35,261 bases of DNA from CAZVUW01 sp964629825. Its GTDB lineage: Bacteria; Actinomycetota; Nitriliruptoria; Euzebyales; Egibacteraceae. A program made the position numbers and the translations under genes. The DNA lies in NCBI GenBank assembly GCA_964629825.1, contig CAZVUW010000023.1, positions 1 through 35,261 of the forward strand, given 5' to 3'. This document shows, piece by piece, positions 30,266 through 35,261 of the stretch (within the stretch, counting starts at the first letter, position 1; each line of letters opens with the position of its first letter). The notes under the pieces were generated by a model. It searched no databases, was not told where the DNA came from, and saw nothing but the letters and a program-made list of their open reading frames with translations.

Positions 30266-31810
30266 ATGGAGCGCATCCCCTTCGGCGGGCCGCCGGCGAG
30301 CCCAGGCACCGTCTACCTGGTGGGCGGCGGTCCCGGCGACCCGGGGCTGCTCGGGCTGCGGGCAGCGCGGCTGCTGTCCACGGCGGACGTCGTGGCGTAT
30401 GACCGGCTGGCGCCGGCGGAGGCGCTGGAGCTGTGCCCGGACGGCTGCGAGCGCATCTACGTGGGCAAGGGGCCGCGGCGCCACGCCCTGTCCCAGGACG
30501 AGATCAACGAGCTGCTGCTCGAGCGGGCGCGCGGCGGCGCGGCGGTCGTCCGCTTCAAGGGCGGGGACCCGTTCGTGCTCGGCCGCGGGTCGGAGGAGGC
30601 CCAGGCGTGCGTCGCCGCCGACGTGCCGTTCGAGGTCGTGCCCGCCGTGACCGCCGGCATCGCGGCACCCGCCTACGCCGGGATCCCGGTGACCCACCGC
30701 GGCCTCGCGCCCGGTTTCGCGGTCGTGACGGGCCACGAGGATCCGACCAAGCCCGACAGCCAGGTCGACTACGACGCCCTTGCCCGCTTCCCCGGCACCC
30801 TGCTCCTGTACATGGGCGTCGGCCGGCTGGAGGCGATCTGCCGCTCGCTGGTCGCCGCGGGCAAGCCGACGTCCACGCCGGTCGCCGTGGTCGCGAGCGG
30901 CAGCACTCCACAGCAGCGGACGGTCGTGGGGACGCTCGCGGATGTGGCCGATCGGGTGGCGGAGTCCGGTGTCTCCAACCCCGCCATGATCGTCGTCGGT
31001 GAGGTCGTCGCCCTGCGCGAGGAGCTGTCCTGGTTCGAGCAGCGGCCGCTGCATGGGCGATCGGTGCTGGTGCCTCGCAGCCGCCACCAGGCGGGTGCCC
31101 TCTCGGCTCGTCTGCGGGCCCTGGGCGCCAGCGTGGTCGAGGCGCCCACCATCGCGATCGAGCCCCCTGCCGACCCGCAGGCGCTGGCCGCGGCGCTGGC
31201 CGCGGCGGCCGACGGCGCGTACGACTGGATGGCGCTCACCTCGGCCAACGGGGTCAATGCGGTCTTCGAGTTTCTGGGGTCGCTGGGGCTGGACGCGCGT
31301 GCGCTGGCGTCGGTGCGGGTCGCCGCCGTCGGACCCGGGACGGCGGATGCCCTGGCCGAGCGCGGCATCCGGGCGGACCTGGTGGCCAGCCGTCACACCG
31401 CCGGGGATCTGGCATCGGAGCTGTCGTCGACCGGCGAGCCCGGGCGGGTGCTGCTGCCCCTGGCCGACATCGCGGGACCGGTCCTCGGGGATGCCCTCGC
31501 CGCCGCCGGCTGGGCCGTCGAGCGCGTCGAGGCCTACCGCAACGTCCCCGTGACGGAGCTGCCGGACGGCGTGCGCGAGGCGCTGCTGGGCGGGGAAGTG
31601 GACGTCGTCGCGTTCCCGTCGTCGTCGACCGCGCGGAACCTGCTCGCGCTGCTGGGGCCGTCTGGTCTGCCCGCCGGCGTGCGCGTGGCATCGATCGGGC
31701 CGAGCACCAGCCAGACGTGCCGCGACCTCGGTCTGCGGGTGGACGCCGAAGCGGACCCGCACGACATCGACGGCCTCGTGAAGGCCGTCCTGACCGCCGC
31801 GGGCGCCTAG
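30266..31810 (+). CDS. cobA-hemD: Fused uroporphyrinogen-III C-methyltransferase / uroporphyrinogen-III synthase
   Basis: A 514-residue fusion. Residues about 13-255 are a SAM-dependent methyltransferase (SUMT/CobA): VYLVGGGPGDPGLLGLRA, AYDRL, RFKGGDPFVLGRG and GIPVTHRG are diagnostic; it makes precorrin-2. Residues about 265-510 are HemD, cyclising hydroxymethylbilane to uroporphyrinogen III: VLVPRSRHQAG, LTSANGVNAVFE, FPSSSTARNLL and IGPSTSQT. This CobA-HemD fusion is common in actinobacteria and lets one protein stand at the branch between heme and siroheme or cobalamin. The dehydrogenase at 27.4 kb takes the precorrin-2. AGGA precedes ATG 30266; the gene starts 4 bases after hemC. Confidence 0.95.
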   Translation: MERIPFGGPPASPGTVYLVGGGPGDPGLLGLRAARLLSTADVVAYDRLAPAEALELCPDGCERIYVGKGPRRHALSQDEINELLLERARGGAAVVRFKGGDPFVLGRGSEEAQACVAADVPFEVVPAVTAGIAAPAYAGIPVTHRGLAPGFAVVTGHEDPTKPDSQVDYDALARFPGTLLLYMGVGRLEAICRSLVAAGKPTSTPVAVVASGSTPQQRTVVGTLADVADRVAESGVSNPAMIVVGEVVALREELSWFEQRPLHGRSVLVPRSRHQAGALSARLRALGASVVEAPTIAIEPPADPQALAAALAAAADGAYDWMALTSANGVNAVFEFLGSLGLDARALASVRVAAVGPGTADALAERGIRADLVASRHTAGDLASELSSTGEPGRVLLPLADIAGPVLGDALAAAGWAVERVEAYRNVPVTELPDGVREALLGGEVDVVAFPSSSTARNLLALLGPSGLPAGVRVASIGPSTSQTCRDLGLRVDAEADPHDIDGLVKAVLTAAGA

Positions 31811-31830
31811 GTTCGGACGCCTAGGTTCGG
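31804..31830 (+). repeat. 13-bp tandem direct repeat at the hemD stop
   Basis: CGCCTAGGTTCGG occurs at 31804-31816 and 31818-31830. The first copy contains the hemD TAG. The repeat contains the palindrome CCTAGG. A local slippage duplication is the simplest view. Confidence 0.6.
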
Positions 31831-31837
31831 GCGCTGC

Positions 31838-31996
31838 TTACATCAGCGGAGCGCTGTCGACCCCGAACCACAGGTACAGGCCGATCAGCACCACCGCGAT
31901 CATGAGCAGCTTGATTACGAGCTTGGCGGCCTTCCAGGCCACGAGCGCGCCGATGACGATCAGCACGATCCCAAGCGGAGTCGAGATCTCCCCCAT
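31838..31996 (-). CDS. Small membrane protein (52 residues)
   Basis: A 52-residue protein, MGEISTPLGIVLIVIGAL then VAWKAAKLVIKLLMIAVV and a short acidic end. It has two hydrophobic helices (about 8-22 and 28-44) with lysines between them, so both termini may be on the same side. No family is recognised. The start is supported by a TAAGGT hexamer 8 bases before the ATG (leaderless layout). It converges on the cobA-hemD gene and diverges from hemB, sharing a 76-base interval with it. A helper role for a membrane enzyme of heme metabolism would be inference only. Confidence 0.65.
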   Translation of the reverse strand: MGEISTPLGIVLIVIGALVAWKAAKLVIKLLMIAVVLIGLYLWFGVDSAPLM

Positions 31997-32004
31997 GGGG
32001 CGAA

Positions 32005-32010
32005 ACCTTA
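32005..32010 (-). promoter_or_regulatory. -10 element TAAGGT, predicted leaderless promoter (minus strand)
   Basis: TAAGGT lies 8 bases before the ATG at 31996 of the 52-residue membrane protein. Confidence 0.5.
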
Positions 32011-32059
32011 CAGGGTGAGGGCGGGCTTCCTCGGCATCTCGGCCATCTGGGTCGAGACC

Positions 32060-32065
32060 TATGCT
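32060..32065 (+). promoter_or_regulatory. -10 element TATGCT, predicted leaderless promoter of hemB
   Basis: TATGCT lies 7 bases before ATG 32073. The upstream in-frame ATG at 32061 would overlap the hexamer and is unlikely to be used. Confidence 0.6.
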
Positions 32066-32072
32066 GAGGCGC

Positions 32073-33016
32073 ATGCAGCCAGCCCCCTTCCCCGCTGCCC
32101 GTCCGCGTCGCCTGCGCCGCACCGCGGCCCTGCGCACCGTTGTGCGCGAGACCGTCCTCACCCCCGCTCAACTGATCGCGCCGCTGTTCGTCAAAGAGGG
32201 CATCGGCGAGCCCAGCCCCGTGGCGTCGATGCCCGGTGTCAAGCAGCACACCATCGACAGCCTCAGGGCCGAGGCCAAGGACCTGCGGTCCGCCGGGGTC
32301 GGCACCCTGCTGCTGTTCGGCGTCCCGCAGCACAAGGACGCGCAGGGCTCCCAGGCGTGGAACCCCGACGGCATCGTCCAGCGCGCCCTGCGGGCCCTGC
32401 GCGACGACCACGGGGACGACCTCGTTCTGGTCGCCGACACGTGCCTGGACGAGTTCACCGACCACGGCCACTGCGGGCCGCTGCGTCCCGACGGGTCGGT
32501 CGACAACGACGCGGCCAACGAGGCCTACGCCCGCGCCGCCGTGTCCCAGGCCGAGGCCGGGGCCGACATCGTCGCGCCCTCGGGGATGATGGACGGGCAG
32601 GTCGCCGCGATCCGCGCCGCCCTCGACTCCGCCGGCCACGCCGAGTCCACGGCGATCATGAGCTACTGCACCAAGTACGCCTCGGCGCTGTACGGGCCCT
32701 TCCGCGACGCGGCCGAGTGCGCCCCCTCGTTCGGAGACCGCTCCAGCTACCAGCTGGACCCCGCCAACGCCGAGGAGGGCCTGCGGGAGGCCCTGACCGA
32801 CGCCGCCGAGGGCGCCGATCTTCTGCTGGTCAAGCCGGCCGTGCCCTACCTGGACCTGGTCTGGCGCGTCAAGCAGGCCACCGGCCTGCCCCTGGCCGCC
32901 TACCACGTGTCGGGGGAGTACGCGATGGTCATGGCCGCGGCGGAGCGCGGCTGGATCGACGGCGATCGCGTGCTGGCCGAGACGCTGCTGTCCATCCGCC
33001 GGGCGGGGGCGGACCT
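32073..33016 (+). CDS. hemB: Delta-aminolevulinic acid dehydratase (porphobilinogen synthase), 3' end in gap
   Basis: The first 314 codons of HemB, which condenses two 5-aminolevulinates to porphobilinogen. The Schiff-base Lys are in MSYCTKYASALYGPFR and LLVKPAVPY. The metal loop reads DTCLDEFTDHGHCG: first and third cysteines of the zinc-type Cys-x-Cys...Cys set remain, but the middle one is Asp, a hybrid between zinc and magnesium types. The visible end, RRAGAD, stands about 20 residues before the usual C terminus, so little is lost in the N run. The start ATG 32073 is set by a -10 hexamer 7 bases upstream. Confidence 0.95.
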
Positions 33017-33116
33017 NNNNNNNNNNNNNNNNNNNNNNNNNNNNNNNNNNNNNNNNNNNNNNNNNNNNNNNNNNNNNNNNNNNNNNNNNNNNNNNNNNNN
33101 NNNNNNNNNNNNNNNN
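33017..33116. other. Assembly gap of 100 N, unknown true size
   Basis: Placeholder run of exactly 100 N with unrelated flanks. It should hold the last codons of hemB and the start of the SnoaL-like gene. Confidence 0.9.
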
Positions 33117-33407
33117 GTCGTCGCCGGCTTCGCCGAGGACGCCGTCTTCGCCAACGGTGACCAGCTCATCGTGGGCCGGCGCGGTATCCGCGCGCTGTTC
33201 GGGCAGGCGCTCGGACAGGTCCAGGCGACGCTCGAGGTGCGAACCGCGATCGCCCAGGGCAACGCCGTCGCGTGTGAGCTGACCGAGCTCGTCACCGTGG
33301 GGGAGCAGGCCTTCGAGTTCCACCTGGCCGGCTTCTACACCGTTCACGGCGGGGTCATCACCAGGGCGAAGATCTACCGCGAGGGCACGGCCGAGGTGCC
33401 CACCTAG
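33117..33407 (+). CDS. SnoaL/NTF2-like fold protein, 5' end in gap
   Basis: The last 96 residues of a small cone-shaped alpha+beta barrel protein (nuclear transport factor 2 / SnoaL-like). Visible are VVAGFAEDAVFANGD, the helix RRGIRALFGQAL, then beta strands and the closing HGGVITRAKIYREG. About 15-20 N-terminal residues lie in the gap. Members are often small-molecule isomerases or cyclases, or plain binding proteins; no catalytic His-Asp pair can be placed here, so the function is unknown. It stands between hemB and an aldo/keto reductase, both transcribed the same way. Confidence 0.8.
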   Translation, partial: VVAGFAEDAVFANGDQLIVGRRGIRALFGQALGQVQATLEVRTAIAQGNAVACELTELVTVGEQAFEFHLAGFYTVHGGVITRAKIYREGTAEVPT

Positions 33408-33471
33408 GAGCTCGACGGCGAGCGCTAGCATCGTCGGCGCACCCTGACCCTTCGCAACAGGAGCCCTTTGC

Positions 33472-34500
33472 ATGCGCTACCGCGAGCTCGCCCCGGGGAT
33501 CGAGGTCAGCGAGATCGGCTTCGGCAACTGGACCGTCACCACCGGCTGGTGGGGCACCTACAGCGAGGACGACGCGCTCGCCCTGCACCGGGCGGCCTTC
33601 GACGAGGGCATCACCTTCTTCGACACCTCCAACGCCTATGCCGAGGGCTACGCCGAAGAGGTGCTCGCCAAGGCCCTGGGCGACCACCGCGACGAGATCG
33701 TCATCGGCACGAAGTTCGGCTACGACCTCGACGCGACCGACAGCCGCCGCGGCCAGCAGGAGCGGCCGCACCGCACCGACGTCGAGTCCGTCCGCCGGGA
33801 CCTGGACGACTCCCTGCGTCGGCTGCGCACCGACCGCATCGACCTGTGGCAGCTGCACAACCCCCGCATGGCCCACATCGACGACGATGAGCTGTTCGCG
33901 TTCCTCGAGGAGGCGAAGGCGGCGGGCAAGATCCTTGCCTACGCGGTCGCGCTCGGGCCGAAGATCGGCTGGCTGGACGAGGGGGTGCATGCCATGCGCA
34001 CCCGCGACCTCGCCGCCGTCCAGATGATCTACAACATCCTGGAGCAGGACCCCGGGCGTGACCTCCTCGCCGCCGCGCGCGAGACCGGCACGCAGATGAT
34101 CGTCCGGGTGCCCCACTCGTCCGGGATGCTTGAGGGCAACCTCACCGCCGACACGGTCTTCGCGGAGAACGACCACCGTCGCCACCGCCCCCGCTCCTGG
34201 CTGATCGAGGGCGTGCAGAAGATCGCGGCACTCGACTTCCTCACTGCCGACATGACCCTCGGCCAGGCCGCCCTCCGCTGGGTGCTCGCCGACCCCGCGG
34301 TGGCCACGGTGCTGCCGAACATCTACGGGCTCGACCAGCTGCGCGAGTTCGCCGCCGCCGCGGACTGCCGCGACCTCACGCGCGAGGAGCTCGACCGGAT
34401 CGCCGAGCTGTACGAGGACAACTTCGGCGTCGTGCCCGAGGCCGACCGCGTGACCAAGGTGGAGGTCGCCGGCAGCGGCGGCGCGGCTCGCTCGGCGTGA
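33472..34500 (+). CDS. Aldo/keto reductase
   Basis: A 342-residue NADPH-dependent oxidoreductase of the AKR superfamily, TIM barrel. The catalytic tetrad is present: Asp in FFDTSNAY with its Tyr, Lys in IVIGTKFGYD, and His in DLWQLHNP. The substrate is unknown. AGGAG lies nine bases before ATG 33472, and TAGCAT (33426-33431) is a likely -10, so it has its own promoter. The stop overlaps hemL (GTGA), giving coupled translation with a heme-pathway enzyme; a role close to tetrapyrrole metabolism is possible but is inferred only from that pairing. Confidence 0.93.
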   Translation: MRYRELAPGIEVSEIGFGNWTVTTGWWGTYSEDDALALHRAAFDEGITFFDTSNAYAEGYAEEVLAKALGDHRDEIVIGTKFGYDLDATDSRRGQQERPHRTDVESVRRDLDDSLRRLRTDRIDLWQLHNPRMAHIDDDELFAFLEEAKAAGKILAYAVALGPKIGWLDEGVHAMRTRDLAAVQMIYNILEQDPGRDLLAAARETGTQMIVRVPHSSGMLEGNLTADTVFAENDHRRHRPRSWLIEGVQKIAALDFLTADMTLGQAALRWVLADPAVATVLPNIYGLDQLREFAAAADCRDLTREELDRIAELYEDNFGVVPEADRVTKVEVAGSGGAARSA

Positions 34501-35261
34501 CCGGCATCAGCGGCTCCGAGGCCCTGTTCGAGCGCGCGCGGGCGGTCATCCCCGGCGGGGTCAACTCGCCGGTGCGCGCGTTCGGGTCGGTCGGCGGCGT
34601 CCCCCGCTTCATCGCCGCGGGCCGCGGCGCCCACCTGATCGACGTGGACGGCAACACCTATGTCGACTACGTCGGCTCATGGGGGCCGCTGATCCTCGGC
34701 CATGCTCATCCCGCGGTGATCGCCGCTGCCCGCGACGCGATGGAGCGGGGCACGAGCTACGGCGCGCCGACCGCCGCGGAGGTCCGGCTGGCCGAGGAGG
34801 TGCGCTCCCGCTACCCCGCGGCCGAGATGCTGCGTGCCGTGTCCAGCGGCACCGAGGCGACCATGAGCGCCATCCGACTCGCCCGCGGGGTGACCGGTCG
34901 CGCCAAGATCGTCAAGTTCGCAGGCTGTTACCACGGGCACTCCGACGCACTGCTGGTGTCCGCCGGATCGGGGGTCGCGACCCTGGGGCTGCCCGACTCG
35001 CCGGGCGTCACGCCGGGCGCGGCCGCGGACACCCTGGTCGTCGACTGGAACGACGCTGCGGGCGTCGAGAAGGTCTTCGCCGAGCACGGCGCCGACATCG
35101 CCCTGGTCGCCTGCGAGCCCGTCCCCGCCAACATGGGGGTCGTCCCGCCCGAGCCCGGCTTTCTCGAGCTGCTGCGGGAGCTGACCAACCAGCACAGGGC
35201 GCTGCTGCTGTTCGACGAGGTCCTCACCGGCTTCCGCGTCGCCTCCGGCGGCGTCGCCGAG
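34497..35261 (+). CDS. hemL: Glutamate-1-semialdehyde 2,1-aminomutase, N-terminal part
   Basis: The first 255 codons of a PLP-dependent class III aminotransferase-fold enzyme that turns glutamate-1-semialdehyde into 5-aminolevulinate, completing the C5 pathway begun by HemA. Visible are VIPGGVNSPVRAF, the YVDYVGSWGPLILGHAHP region, SSGTEATMSAIRLARG, YHGHSD, EPVPANMG and LLFDEVLTGFR, where the Asp binds the PLP ring nitrogen. The PLP-binding Lys lies beyond the window end. GTG 34497 overlaps the aldo/keto reductase stop (GTGA). Confidence 0.96.
   Translation, partial: MTGISGSEALFERARAVIPGGVNSPVRAFGSVGGVPRFIAAGRGAHLIDVDGNTYVDYVGSWGPLILGHAHPAVIAAARDAMERGTSYGAPTAAEVRLAEEVRSRYPAAEMLRAVSSGTEATMSAIRLARGVTGRAKIVKFAGCYHGHSDALLVSAGSGVATLGLPDSPGVTPGAAADTLVVDWNDAAGVEKVFAEHGADIALVACEPVPANMGVVPPEPGFLELLRELTNQHRALLLFDEVLTGFRVASGGVAE

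Noticed and set aside
1..35261. tRNA, rRNA, CRISPR, transposase, integrase or phage genes
   Set aside because: None was recognised on either strand; the operon at 13.6-18.2 kb has no flanking repeats or mobility genes that I can see.

Overview
The window is very GC-rich, densely packed chromosomal DNA from an actinobacterium. Evidence: mycothiol glycosyltransferase (mshA) with its YbjN neighbour, an HBHA-like protein, an RsiG-type anti-sigma homologue, a rex-hemA-hemC-hemD-hemB-hemL block, CWB2 cell-wall repeats, many GTG starts and 4-base stop/start overlaps. CWB2 repeats beside mycothiol and Rex-heme genes suggest a deep-branching lineage (Nitriliruptoria-like is my guess). Three runs of exactly 100 N, one flanked by identical 55-base ends, show this is a scaffold, probably from a metagenome assembly.

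Layout. 1-2.8 kb: ygfZ end, a pair of hairpin repeats, peroxiredoxin, low-molecular-weight tyrosine phosphatase, fructosamine kinase, a Pro-rich repeat protein. 2.9-6.3 kb: inorganic pyrophosphatase, M23 peptidase, RsiG-like protein, type II asparaginase. 6.3-9.2 kb: XRE regulator, HBHA-like protein, mshA, YbjN protein. 9.2-13.5 kb: proline dehydrogenase, a Cys-pair protein coupled to a diguanylate cyclase, an AcuC-type deacetylase, a nuclease-fold protein. 13.6-18.2 kb: a five-gene operon of a CWB2 surface protein, MauE, MauD, a MauA-like/CWB2 fusion and a membrane protein with an in-frame TGA. 18.2-24.9 kb: exonuclease III, GalE2-like SDR, acyltransferase with zinc knuckle, a 28-residue membrane peptide, a collagen-like/TP-repeat membrane protein, a sugar-phosphate isomerase and an acyl-CoA ligase. 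25-35.3 kb: membrane protein, glutaredoxin, TetR, rex, precorrin-2 dehydrogenase, hemA, hemC, cobA-hemD, hemB, SnoaL fragment, aldo/keto reductase and hemL (cut by the window end).

The backbone follows the gene order I remember from Mycobacterium tuberculosis Rv0474-Rv0524 (XRE-hbhA, mshA-YbjN, sugar isomerase, galE2-acyltransferase, glutaredoxin-hemACDB-hemL), so most of the window is ancestral and the 13.6-18.2 kb operon is the accessory part.

That operon is the most unusual content. It resembles methylamine-dehydrogenase maturation genes (mauE, mauD, a twelve-Cys Tat-exported MauA-like domain) but has no heavy chain or mauG, seems to lack the first tryptophylquinone Trp, and carries cell-wall-binding repeats. 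Its last gene reads ...LWSP-TGA-GLS... in one open frame, with a hairpin just after the TGA and, as I recall the family, a cysteine at that position: a candidate selenoprotein. Other recurrent signals are TAnnnT hexamers 6-8 bases before start codons (leaderless transcripts) and two apparent CTG starts at CTGA overlaps.
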